64,000 bases of DNA, taken from contig CALNXK010000043.1 in NCBI GenBank assembly GCA_942486035.1, positions 1 to 64,000 on the forward strand, given 5' to 3'. The stretch is from Porites lobata (lineage: Eukaryota > Cnidaria > Anthozoa > Scleractinia > Poritidae). How positions within the stretch are numbered: the stretch's first letter is position 1; every line of letters starts with the position of its first letter. Shown piece by piece: positions 24,529 through 40,385 of this stretch. The notes below the pieces were generated by a model. That model searched no databases. It was not told where the DNA came from and saw only the letters and a list, made by a program, of their open reading frames with translations. Made by a program: the position numbers and the translations under genes.

Positions 24529-24718
24529 GGCCCTTTGCAGCTAGCCATTCACATGGTACAAAACCGCCGTGCTGGAGAGCAAAAGTCGCACTGGGACAAG
24601 AAAAGCAAAGAAAGTTACCATTTCAAATTATGTGTTTTTTGTTTGTCTTGTCCCAGTACGACTTTTGCTCTTCAGCATGGCGGTTTTGTACTACGTGAAT
24701 GGCTAGCTGCAAAGGGCC
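24529..24718. mobile_element. MITE with about 73 bp TIRs, unit-1 specific
   Basis: The left arm starts GGCCCTTTGCAGCTAGCCAT and its reverse complement ends the element (ATGGCTAGCTGCAAAGGGCC), with few mismatches over about 73 bases. The paralogous sites upstream of genes C (about 31558) and D (about 36517) read straight through, 'gattgtccRtattatatg', with no insert, so this copy inserted after the duplication. Confidence 0.85.
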
Positions 24719-25062
24719 AATTATATGGAACTATTACGAAGAGGTTATAGATAGACAGGCGCTTTCAAGGAGGGAGTCTGGTTAAAGGATTGTTTTTCGT
24801 TTATTTCCGCCCTTTTTCTTAAGATTTCATTGAATCAAAACATGGCACAATTAGTTTGGAGTCCTTGATTCAATAATTTTTGGATGATTTTTCGAATGTT
24901 TTAAATGTAGGAAAATTAGGGAGGAGGGGAGGTATAAAAATTTTGGAAATTTGAAAATATTGGATTAGGGGTTTGTTAAATATTAAGAGGCAGTCTCCCT
25001 AAAAGCGGTCCACTCGATTTCGCGACAAAAAATACTTTTCCTTTATTTTTTGTCGGTGAAGA

Positions 25063-25400
25063 GGTATCTAAATAAGCTGTTTTCTGTATTTTGGATGCAG
25101 TTACTAAATGCCCAACATGTCACTAAAAAATGGCACACCTGGAGAAATACTGGAACGTATAGCTACGATTTTTATGCAAAGTGTATAACCTCGTTTTGTT
25201 AATTTCATTAAGACAGTGGAACCTCGCCGTAAAGAAGGGCCGAGGGACCGGAAAAATATGTTCGCTATAACGAGGTTATACACTTTGCATAAAAATCGTA
25301 GCTATACGTTCCAGTATTTCTCCAGGTGTGCCATTTTTTAGTGACATGTTGGGCATTTAGTAACTGCATCCAAAATGCAGAAAACAGCTTATTTAGATAC
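25063..25400. repeat. foldback with about 130 bp arms around a Tigger-like core
   Basis: Left arm 25063-25192 and right arm 25266-25400 are near-perfect reverse complements (for example AAATGCCCAACATGTCACTA against TAGTGACATGTTGGGCATTT). Between them lies a Tigger-like end ('acagtggaacctcg'). In the spacers upstream of C and D only the right-arm sequence exists (32396-32530, 37377-37510), so the left arm is an inverted local duplication in unit 1. Confidence 0.8.
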
Positions 25401-25813
25401 AAACTTGCATTGTTTAATTACTATAAGTGTACAATATTAGAAAGGCAACAATGGTTCAGGTCATATTTTATAGCTCAGGAAAAATCCTGAGGGAAGGGGG
25501 TTTGTACACAGGCTAATTTTTGACTACTGCATATTACTTTGAGGGGTGAAACTAAAAAAAGTCAGCGGTGGGAACTGTATGGGATATGAATCAAAAGTAT
25601 CCTGCTACTTAGCAATTTCTATGCAGTTGAACCACCTCTCTATTCAAAGAAACAAAATCACTTTACCATTCAAAGCACTATAGTTATAATCTATCGTAAG
25701 CGACCACCAAATCTTGGTATGTGGGTTTGTCGTTTACTGTCGTCAGTCAAAAACCTTCACATAATGCGCCTTGTCTCGAGAAAGTCAAAAGATTTTTTAT
25801 AGGTTAGTTTATT

Positions 25814-26404
25814 AACCCTCGGACGTACACGCAAAGTCATACTCCTACCGTGGTACAAGGTGGGGGGGTTAATGGAACCTCCACCTTAAGTTTTTGATAT
25901 GTTCCAGTATTTCGAAACGATTTTGCCTTCAGTGGAAAGCTGGAAAGCCTTTGATCTTCTCTACAAGATGAGGTATATTTTATGCGTGGTGGCGCTGCTG
26001 GAAGTCTGTGACGTCACCAAACATGGTCGCCATCTTGGATTCTTTCAAGAATTAGAAATCAGGTAAAAACGATGAGAGTTAATAATTTTTTGCGCTTAAC
26101 ATGTTCAATAACAAATAAATTATTATTCTGCATCATTTCATCCACAAACTTTACTTTTATTCCTGAAAGAAGTTGAAAAAACATTCATTTTCACTCAGAA
26201 ATGACTTGACCACCTACTACTTGTGACGTCATTTCTCGTAACCATAGTAACTGACCATTACTAAACTTGTCTCAAAATGCGAGCAAGGGATAAACGAACA
26301 ACTACAGAAAACTTCAGGTGCTGATGTTTTATCGTCTAGGAAAAAATCGGAAAAACCTTAGGGGGTGGCAACCACCCCCACCCCCGCTTGTACGTCCGAG
26401 GGTT
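25814..26404. mobile_element. piggyBac-like non-autonomous element, about 590 bp
   Basis: The termini CCCTCGGACGTACA and TGTACGTCCGAGGG are inverted repeats, and the left one is preceded by TTAA, the piggyBac target. There is no transposase. The equivalent site upstream of C ('tagtttattaagttac') and of D lacks the insert. Confidence 0.7.
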
Positions 26405-26536
26405 TAGTTAAATCGCACGCTTAGTTGCGGATGTGTTAATATACGGGTAAATCTAACAGCAAAACTGGACAAATTGCGGGTACGTCACATTCTTTTAACG
26501 ACAAAAAATTCCGAATCCAGACTTATGAAACTTGCT

Positions 26537-26655
26537 ATTCACTTGCAACATTTAAGTTTTCCCAGAGTGTGGTAGCCTTTCTCATCAACAGGACCGAATG
26601 TTGTTGTATCTCCAAACCTGATCTGTTTGACCGGCAGTTGTGTCATGTCTTGGTG
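26537..26655 (-). pseudogene. orphan 3' tail of a sixth paralogue, truncated
   Basis: On the - strand it encodes only the last part of the head domain ([26 protein letters not shown]). Upstream it breaks abruptly into the GAT microsatellite. Relative to gene D, an 8-base deletion near 26546 also removes the normal CYGIAS end. It is the remnant left at the junction between units 1 and 2, probably by unequal recombination. Confidence 0.85.
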
Positions 26656-27032
26656 GTGGTGATGGTGACGGTAATGGAGGTGACGATGATGATGAATGTT
26701 AATGACAATGGTGATGATGATGATAAGGACGATTGTGATGATGATAATTATAATTAAAGACTGATGATGCATGAAGAACGTTGACGTATGTAAGTGATGG
26801 TGAATTTGTTGCTGATGGTTGGTATGGTAACGTCGATGCTTATTGTGACTATGGCAGTGATTTTGACGACGATGATAAGACCATGATTATGGTGATGGCG
26901 GTGACGACGATGACTATGATAATGGGGGCGGTAATAAAGATGATAACGATATTAAGTTTAAATGATGACGATTACGGCGACTGCAACGACGACGACGATG
27001 ATGATGATGACGGCGACGACCATAATGATAAC

Positions 27033-27064
<32 letters not shown>

Positions 27065-27085
27065 CGAGAAGAGAAGACTACGATA
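26655..27085 (+). repeat. second copy of the GAT/GGT microsatellite
   Basis: It is closely similar to 19690-20080 (shared words 'atgatgcatgaag' and 'ttgacgtatg'), although no PANK4 exon precedes it here. It marks the left end of the duplicated ~7 kb unit. Confidence 0.88.
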
Positions 27086-27928
27086 GTGAAGTTGGTGGTG
27101 GCGAATATGATGTTGTCGATGCTGAACATAATAAATAACGATGAATTGCGATGCTGACTGTGATGTCCACTGTTATGGCAATGGTGGAGAGATTATCGCA
27201 GTTAAAAAAAGACTATCGCAGCCAAGGAAGCTAGAATCACACAAAGTGGGTGGAAAAGTTAAAATTAAAGTTGTACATTAAAATGGTTTTAATAACACTT
27301 TTGAATATACTATAATAAAGTCGGTTGAAGCATATTCTACAGGATTTTAAATCATAATATAGTTTAATTAACTTTTAATATTCACTAACCACACCAAACC
27401 CGCTAGTTTGCTGTTATCAAGGAAACGTGCAGGGTCGGGGTCCCGTAAGAAGCGCTAAAATACGAATTCAGTATGCGTTTGTTTAAAATGGCAATACCGC
27501 GAGAATTCTCACATTTTTCGGCTAACTATACCAGTGTCATGAAGATAACTCACTCAACACAACAGCCTTTGAACGTCGAAAACACAAGTCATTCTCCAAA
27601 GGAAGCTAATTCCTTTTTTTGTTGCCATGATGACCGAACAAGAGTGAGGAACACTTACGGAACCCTCGCAGGTTTTACAGTGAATTATCTGTTTCAGTGT
27701 GGGACGCTGATTCTCATGTTCGTTTAAAATAGAGTCCTTTTAATACAGTTTTCACCGTGTTTTTGTATAGTGAAAAAACTTTAAGGTCATCGTAAGTTAA
27801 TTTTTCACCACTAGATATGGATATGAAAATGCTTGGTGGAGCTAAATCTAACAGCAAACTGGAAAAGTGGCAGGTACCTTACATTTTTTGACCGGCGTAT
27901 ATTCCGGTTGCTAGTATAAAATTAGCTG

Positions 27929-30456
27929 CTAATTTGCTATCCCGTAACACTTCAGTTTTCCGAGAATGTGGTAACCCTTCTCATCTTTTACCCGTTTGGC
28001 CCCGTTAACGCCTGTATCGCCAAACCTGAGCTGTTTGACTGGCAGTTGTGTTTTATCAGTAAGGAGACCGCTGTCTTCACGCCACACTGCGTCATTCATA
28101 CCGCAGTTGCACTGTTGACTTGAGTCTGCACATGAGTAGGTCATTCCGCATGCGCACTTGTTACTTCCAGGCGAGGCTCCTCCCCAATACGTCATCTTCG
28201 TAGATTCACGTGACACCCACCAACCATATGAGTCGAGCAATATCAGAGAACCATAGCATTCATATTTGATAAACTGTTCACAGTGCGAAGAGGCGTCGGT
28301 AAGGCTCGCCAACTGAGACAAACTTGCTCCTGAGTAATGAATACTTCGTGAGTATGAACCTGGGTCCTCATATCCGTCCACAAGTATTCTGTTTTCACTG
28401 TCGTGACTTATAACTGTCACGCCAACGCCATTTTTGTCACTCATGTCACAATACACAGTAAACGGTGCCAGTCCTCCTTCGCCATCTGGGTCAATGACAT
28501 AACTTCCGCTCGAGTTGCTGACGTATTTACGTATCACAGAACATGATAAAGGAGTAAAAGGAGTCTTTATTTCCACACGTGCCTCGATTGTTGACAGAGC
28601 ATTACTCGCTCTACAAGTATACGATCCAGCGTGTGAATTTTTCACACTGGGAATAACCAGCGTGTTGTTTTGTAGAATATTAGAATCAGTCGGAAGTGAT
28701 GGCTTACCATGGAATAACCACGTGACTGTAGGGCTCAGGTCACTTTTGGCTACACATGGAAGTCGCACAGGCGACCCAAGGAATGGAGTAATCCGCTTGG
28801 GAGAGCGAACTGAAAACTGCAGTTCTGAGAATATTACAACTTGCGCAGTTTCTTCCGCCTTTCCCAGAATATTTTCTGCTTTGCATATGTAGACTCCCCC
28901 GTCCTGTTTTTGTACATTGCTGACTTTCAGTTCTTTAGTGCTAACCACAGCCCCTACAGGTAAATCACCGATCGATTTCGACCACGTGATATTAGGCTGC
29001 GGCTGACCAGTGGCACTGCAGCTTATGCTGATGTTTTTCGCTTCTTCAGCCATCACTTGACTGGAACTCTTTGATAACCGCGGAGCAACTGTTGAAATAC
29101 AATCAGATAAAACAATGAATAAAGATGAATACTTTAGAATTGACCACCATAAAAGAGAAAATTTGATTCTGTTCTCTATTATTATCATTATTATAATTAA
29201 TATTATTACTATTATTAATGTATCCTTGTTTTGAATTTACGGTGACAATAAAAGATGATGTATAGTAACGCTATATGTATGTTGACGCCATAAGATGTCA
29301 AAAGACGAGACTTCATGAAACTCACACTGCACTGTTAATTGTACCGAAGCGTTGACACTTCCCAAAAGGTTTTCTGCACTGCAGCTGTAAATTCCGGTAT
29401 CTTCTGGTCCGAGATTCTTTAAAATAAGAGCGTTACTGGGTCCCGTCACGTGACGCCCAGCCGGAAGTGTCAATCTTTTCCTTGACCATGTGACCCTCGG
29501 TGGTGGATATCCGTCTGCTTCACACTTCAAAACTGCCGTTTGGCCTTCTTTGACTGTTTTCTCAGCAGGTGCTTCGATGAAAAAGGGAGCGGAAATTGAC
29601 TTTCCCTGTTCGCCTTTCTGACCCTTCTCTCCTCGAGGGCCTCTTGGTCCGGGTGGTCCCACATCCCCCTGTACTCCCGAATCTCCTTTTATTCCCAATG
29701 GTCCTGGAATTCCCTGGGGGCCATGCTTCCCAGGGCTTCCCCGTCTTCCCCGACGGCCCGGTTTTCCTCTCGGTCCTGCACGGCATAACACGTGATCTTT
29801 AGCGCAGATTTGGTTCTGTAGAAGTCTCAGCTCGTCTCGTATCAGCAGTTGTACATAGGAGGGTGTTACTGTTGGACTAACTTGTCTGCTCGTTGCTGAG
29901 CTTGCACTTCTCTTTCGTCTGAAATCGCTCTCTTTGTGACCTGAACGATTATAATCAAGAAAACAAAAATTATAGTACTAAATGGGCCTAGAAAGTAAAC
30001 TCGAGACTAAATCTGTAATGTGACAATGGTCGGATTGAAAATATCGCACACGGGGCTGGTGAGAAACTTTCCTCTTTTGATTACAGAAAAGGAATAGATT
30101 CACTTTTTGTTGTAGTTGATTTTTTTGTCACAAAACCGGTTTTACATAGGGCTCAAATTCTGTGCCTGCCATGAAACAACGCATCCTAGCCTACCTGTGT
30201 TTTCCTGTGTTTTCTCGCCTGTCATTCCTCCCCACCGTTTAAAATTTTGTTGTACTTTTCGCAGTATTTCAGTCTCCATCTTATCACAGACTGTCGTCGT
30301 TTGTGAAATCAACCTTTGTTGCTCCTGAATCTTGAATTCCACATGAATTAGTGCGAGACAGCACGCGATGGACAGCAACAACCCAGACGTACAACACAAA
30401 CGATCTAGCGATGTTCGTCCGGTCGTTTCTTGACGATCTGTTTTTCCTTGTTTCAT
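27929..30456 (-). CDS. Gene C: collagen / triple-Ig / fibrinogen-C-like head paralogue
   Basis: Exons (- strand): 30456-30195, 29940-29326, 29088-27929, phases 1 and 1, 678 residues. Start MKQGKTDRQ as in gene B (alternative in-frame ATG at 30489). The furin motif is FRRKR followed by S; then 20 Gly-X-Y triplets, three Ig domains, and a head with [20 protein letters not shown]. Exon 1, exon 2 and the Ig3 part are nearly identical to gene B, while the head differs in several loops (for example [11 protein letters not shown] here against [14 protein letters not shown] in B). The second intron is 237 bases but contains a stop, unlike that of B. Confidence 0.88.
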
Positions 30457-33054
30457 TGCGGTTTGCTCTCTACTCGCTACTAGAGTCAAGGCTTTAGCAA
30501 TTAAGTGCCACTATATCGGTTATGTGCGAGATTAAATTGCTGAGAAAACTGTAACCATTCAAAGGGGAGAAATGAGATACTAGACTGATGATAATGAAGG
30601 GACAACTTCCTGTTATGTTTTGAGGGTGTGGCTGGCTCAGACCCAATGTAAACCGCTCTTCGTTGATCGGCTGTAATAACTGCTCGATTAATCGTCAAGT
30701 TTATGTTGCCAAAGGTCATATTGTCAGAAGGCATATATAAAAACATTGTTTATTATTTGTTGAGTCTAAGTAAATCAAAATTTTAATTTGAAAATTTCCT
30801 TTCAAGAAAAACATCATGTTCTATTACATGTAAAATGTTTAATGCCTTATGTCGGCCGTTTGAGAGATGCGAATTTTTTTAAACGGAGTTGATACACTTT
30901 TTCGTAGTAAAGCAGATGTCGCTAGGTTATAAAAGTTGCCATAAAAGTTGAAGGTCTTAGTTGGCATTATCTGCAGATTTTTCAGCCACGTGGGATCTGA
31001 GGACGCTTTGAATCGAATTTTAAAGGACTTTTAAGGTTTACTACTACGTCATAGATCAACCATCCCCGCAGGTTTTACTCGCGCTCTCTCCACTACCGCC
31101 GTTTTCGGACGCGCGATTTCACCAGCTGTACTAGGCCCATATTCATCGAGTGTTGAAGGAACTTGAAAGAGAAGTTGTCCAGTATCGCACCATGTAAGAA
31201 AATCCGAAATCCCGGAAATTTCTGCTTGAGGAATCCGTATCCGGAATACGGGAAAATTTGTTTGTGGAATCCGGAATCCTAGGCTTTGGAATCAGGAATA
31301 CAGCCCGGCGAATCCGGAATACCACTAAAGATTGCAATCCAGAATCCAAGTTCCACTGACAAAGAATGGGATCCGGAATCCACGGCGCGGAATCCACAAT
31401 CCAAAACGGTGTTGGATACACACTTATATTGGACGACCAGTGACTACCATAAACAACGAGGGAACCAATAGGACAATCAGCAGCAAATTTGTCGGAGGAA
31501 AAGAGTAGACAGTGCTTTTTGAAGACCAAACACCAAAGAAAATCACTCAAATTGATTGTCCATATTATATGGAACTATTATAGGGAGTTTAAGCCAAGGA
31601 GACAGACAGGACAGATAGAGAGGTGCTTTTAAGGAGGGAGTCTGGTTAAAGCATTGTTTTTCGCTTTATTTCCGCCCTTTTTCTTAAATATCTGGCCAGA
31701 TTTCATTCCACCGAAAAATGATGCAATTAGTTTGGAACCCTTGATTCAATAATTTTGGAAGAATTTTTCGAATGTTTTTAATGCAGAAAAATTAGAGAGG
31801 GAGAGGTATTACAAAATTTGTAAAAATGAAAACATTGGATTGCGGGTTTGTTAAAAATTAAAATATGAAGTGAATAATTAGTAAACAAAGAGAAGATAGT
31901 CCACCACTACAACAAGGTGCCTCTGATCCCATTAGCGGACTAACTGGTTTATATGTATACCTTTTCTACCCTAATCTATTTCCTTGCTAAATCAAAATCA
32001 TCCCCACCCCCCCATCGCCCCCCAAAAAAAAAAGCACTCCGACTTCCCCTAAAGTTTGAGAGAGGTGGAGAGAAGCTGTCGGGTTCTGTTGTTCTGGTAC
32101 CCTGAGACGTTCATCCGGTCGTCGTCCAGAATAGCGTTGCCTGTTCTGAAAGGCGCAATGGAGGATCGAAAGGCTATTTCGCAGTTTTGGCCAAACCGCA
32201 TTGAAATCGCTTTATTAATTTTATTAATACAGTAGAACCTCGATGTAAAGAATAAGGCCAAGGGACTGTAAACATATGTTCGCAAAAAGGAGGATTAGTT
32301 TAATCGTGGTTCTTTTCCATATATTTTACTATTACTGAAGTGAGGAATATCGTTCGTCCGTTCGTTAAGTAGGGCGGCTCGTTATTTCCATTGTATACAC
32401 TTTGCATAAAAATCGTAGTCATAAGTTCCGGTATTTCTCCAGGGGTGCCGTTTTTTAGTGACATGTAGGGCATTTAGTACATGCGTCCAAAATACAAAAA
32501 ACAGTTTATTTAGATATAGATACAAACTTGCATTGCTTAATTACTACAACTATACAATATTAGAAAGGCAACAATGGTTCAAGTCATTTTTGATAGCCTG
32601 TGTACAGACTCCCCCTCCCCTCAGGAAAAATCCTGAGTGGAGAGGGGGGGTCTGTACACAGGCTAATTTTTGACTACTGCATATTACTTTGAGGGTTGAA
32701 ACTGAAAAAAGTCAGCGATGGGATATGATTCAAAAGTATTCTGCTACTTAGCGATTTCCATTCAGTCGAACCACCCCTTCAGTCCAATCACTTTTCCAGT
32801 CAAAGCACCGCAGTAACAATCTCGCTTACTTTCGTCATTCAAAAACTTCCACATAATGCTATTTGTTTCGAGAAAATCAAAAAAATTGTTTATAGCTTAG
32901 TTTATTAAGTTACTTCAGTTTGCACGGCTAGCTTCGGATCTGTTTATATACGCGTAAATCCAACAGCAAAACTGGAGAAGTTGCGGGTACGTCACATTCT
33001 TTGGCTTTCTTTTAACGACGAAATATTCCGAGTCCAAACTTATGAAACTACAAG
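30457..33054. other. spacer upstream of gene C (unit 2 spacer)
   Basis: Non-coding. Its first kilobase is nearly identical to the spacer of gene B. It carries the AATCCGG repeat (31195-31430), a Tigger-like remnant (about 32231-32397, starting 'acagtagaacctcgatg') and a hairpin at 32595-32667 (TAGCCTGTGTACAGAC pairing with GTCTGTACACAGGCTA). It lacks the three insertions found in unit 1. Confidence 0.75.
31195..31430. repeat. GGAATCCGGAATCC dispersed repeat, copy 3
   Basis: This is the orthologous position of copy 2 in the duplicated spacer. Confidence 0.75.
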
Positions 33055-35445
<2,391 letters not shown>

Positions 35446-36171
35446 TGTTTGCTGTCTACGCACTACTAGAATCAAGGCAAGCAATCAAGTGCCGCTGTAT
35501 CGGTTGTGTGCGAGGATAAATTGCTTGAAAACTGTAATCATTCAAAGAAGAGAAGTGAGAAACTAAAGATGATAATGAAGGAACAACTTCCTGTTACGTT
35601 TTGAGGGTGTGGTTGGCTAGGACCCAATGTAAACCAGTCTTCATAGATCAGATCTAACTGCGAGATTAATCCTCAAGATAATATTGTCAAAGGTCATATT
35701 GCAAGAAGGCAGAAATAAAAAAAAAATTGTTTATTATCTGTTGAGCCTAAGTTATGTGGAATTTTAGGTTGAAAGTTTCCGTTGAAGGAAAAACATGATG
35801 TTGTATTAAAACATAACCACCCTCAGTTGTCCGTTTGCGATCGAAGAGATGCGAATTCAGTAGAGTTGGTGCACCTTTACGTCTTAAAGCAAGCGGGGAA
35901 ATCTCCAGATGTAAACAGGTTTTTAAAGTTGTCGTAAAAGTTAACATTATCTGCAGATTTTTCAGCCACGTGCGATCTGACGAGGCTTTGAATTTCAAAG
36001 GAGTTTTAAGGTTTACCACTACGTCATAGATCAACCATCCCCTCAGGTTTTTTACTCGCGCTCGCGCGACTACGGCCGTTTTCGGACGATTTCACCAGCC
36101 GTACTACTGTAGACCCATATTCACTGACTGTTGTAGGAACTTGAAAGAGAAGTTGCCCAGTATCGTACCAT

Positions 36172-36420
36172 GTAAGGGAATCCGGTTTCCGAAATCCAGG
36201 AAACATCTGCTTGCGGAATCCATATCCGGAGTCCGGGAAAATTTTGTTTGTGGAATCCGGAATCCCAGGCTTTGGATCAGGAATACAGCTCGGGGAATCC
36301 GGAATCCCACTAACGATTGCAATCCAGAATCCAAGTTCCACTGACAAAGAATGGGATCCGGAATCCACGGCGCGGAATCCACAATCCAAAACGGTGTTGG
36401 ATTCACTTATATGGCTTGAC
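36172..36420. repeat. GGAATCCGGAATCC dispersed repeat, copy 4
   Basis: This copy has the same position relative to gene D as copies 2 and 3 have to genes B and C. Confidence 0.75.
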
Positions 36421-36983
36421 CAGTAACTACCTTAAACATCGAGGGAACCAATAGGACAATCAGCATGCTTTTTGAAGACCAGCAATATTGAGCAAACGCC
36501 AAAGAAAATCGATTGTCCGTATTATATGAAGCTATTATAGGGAAGTTAGGCCAAGGAGACAGAAAGGAGAGATGGAGAGGTGCTTGTAAGGAGGGAGTCT
36601 GATTAAAGCATCGTTTTTCGTTTATTTCCGCCCTGTTTCTTAAGATTTCATTGAATCAAAAAATGGCATAATTAGTTTGGAGTCCATGATTCAATAATTT
36701 TTGGGGAAGTTTTGGATGATTTTTCGAATGTTTTAAATGTAGAAAAATTAGGGAGGAGGGGAGGTATAAAAATTTTGGAAATTTGAAAATATTGGATTGG
36801 GGGTCAGTGTTAATTTGAAGTGAATTTTTAGTAGACAAATACAAGATAGTACACCGCCACAACAAGGTGCCTCTGATCCCATTAGCGGACTAATGGGTTC
36901 TGGTACCCTGAGGCCTCCATCGTCCTTAAAACTTTTAATGTACCTTGTCGTCTAGAGAAGCATTGCCCGTTCTGAAAAACGCA

Positions 36984-37134
36984 ATAGACCCTTCCCACAT
37001 TCCTGTAAACAAAAGCACTAACGCGAGGCTCGAGTGGACAAAATACGGTTATTTATATCAAATTGTCCCTGACCCGAGCATCGTCCTCATTTCTTTATGT
37101 TTGCTCACTGGAGCGTAATGCGGGAAAGGTCTAT
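36984..37134. mobile_element. 150 bp MITE, unit-3 specific
   Basis: The termini ATAGACCCTTCCCACATT and AATGCGGGAAAGGTCTAT are inverted repeats. The sister spacer upstream of C (about 32155) reads 'gcgcaatggaggatcg' without the insert. Confidence 0.7.
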
Positions 37135-37201
37135 GGAGGGTCGAAGGGCTATTTCCCATTTTGACCAAACCTCATTGAAATCGCTTTATTAATTTTATTA
37201 A

Positions 37202-37377
37202 TACAGTGGAAGCTCGATGTAAAGAAGGGCCAAGGGACTGGAAAATATCTTCGCTATAAAGAGGTTTCGTTATATCGAGGGTCTTTTCCCGGGCATATAT
37301 TTTACTATTACTGAGGCGAGGAATATCATGCGTCCGTTCGTTATGTAGGGCGGTTCGTTATATCGTGGTTCCATGTA
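37202..37377. mobile_element. Tigger-like MITE
   Basis: It runs from ACAGTGGAAGCTCGATGTAA to TTATATCGTGGTTCCATGTA with an AT-rich core. A similar remnant is at about 32231-32397 and related ends lie inside the 25063-25400 foldback. Confidence 0.6.
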
Positions 37378-37966
37378 TACTCTTTGCATAAAATTCGTAG
37401 CCATACGTTCCAGTATTTCTCCAGGGGTGCCATTTTTTGGTGACAAGTTGGGCATTTTAGTAACTGCATCCAAAATACAGAAAACAGCTTATTTAGATAC
37501 AAACTTGCATTGTTTAATTACTATGAGTATACAATATTAGAAAGGCAACAATTCTTTAAGTCATTTTTGATAGCCTCTGTACAGACTCCCCCTCCCCTCA
37601 GGAAAAATCCTGAGGGGAGGGGGGTCTGTACACAGCCTAATTGTCGACTACTCCATATTACTTTGAGGTGTGAAACTGAAAAAAGTCAGCGAGGGGATTT
37701 AAATTTAAAGTATCCTGCTACTTAGCAATTTCTATATAGTCCAACCACCTCTCGACTCAAAGTAACAAAATCACTTTTCCAATCAAGGCACTATGGTAAG
37801 AATCTGTCGTCAGCTAAAACCCTTCACATAATGCTATTTGTTTCGAGGAAATCAAAAGATTTGTTTATAGCTTAGTTTATTACTGTAAGTTAATTTACAC
37901 GCCTAGTTGCGGGTACATCACATTCTCCAACGAAAAAATATTCCGAATCCAAACTTATGAAACTAG

Positions 37967-40385
<2,419 letters not shown>

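Larger units (their letters stand above)
23416..26536. other. spacer upstream of gene B (unit 1 spacer)
   Basis: Non-coding. The first kilobase (23416-24460) matches 30457-31510 upstream of gene C almost base for base, and more distantly 35446-36450 upstream of gene D. It contains the AATCCGG repeat (24143-24390) and three insertions missing from the sister spacers: 24529-24718, the foldback 25063-25400, and 25814-26404. Confidence 0.8.
35446..37966. other. spacer upstream of gene D (unit 3 spacer)
   Basis: Non-coding and homologous to the spacers of B and C, but more diverged. It contains the AATCCGG repeat (36172-36420), the unit-3-specific MITE 36984-37134, a Tigger-like MITE (37202-37377) and a hairpin at 37574-37639 (CTGTACAGACTCCCCCTCCC and its complement). 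Confidence 0.75.

Noticed and set aside
29562..29786. Open frames overlapping the collagen segments (also 15225-15449, 34541-34768, 39559-39783)
   Set aside because: They are shifted frames of Gly-X-Y coding DNA, conserved only because the true frame is.
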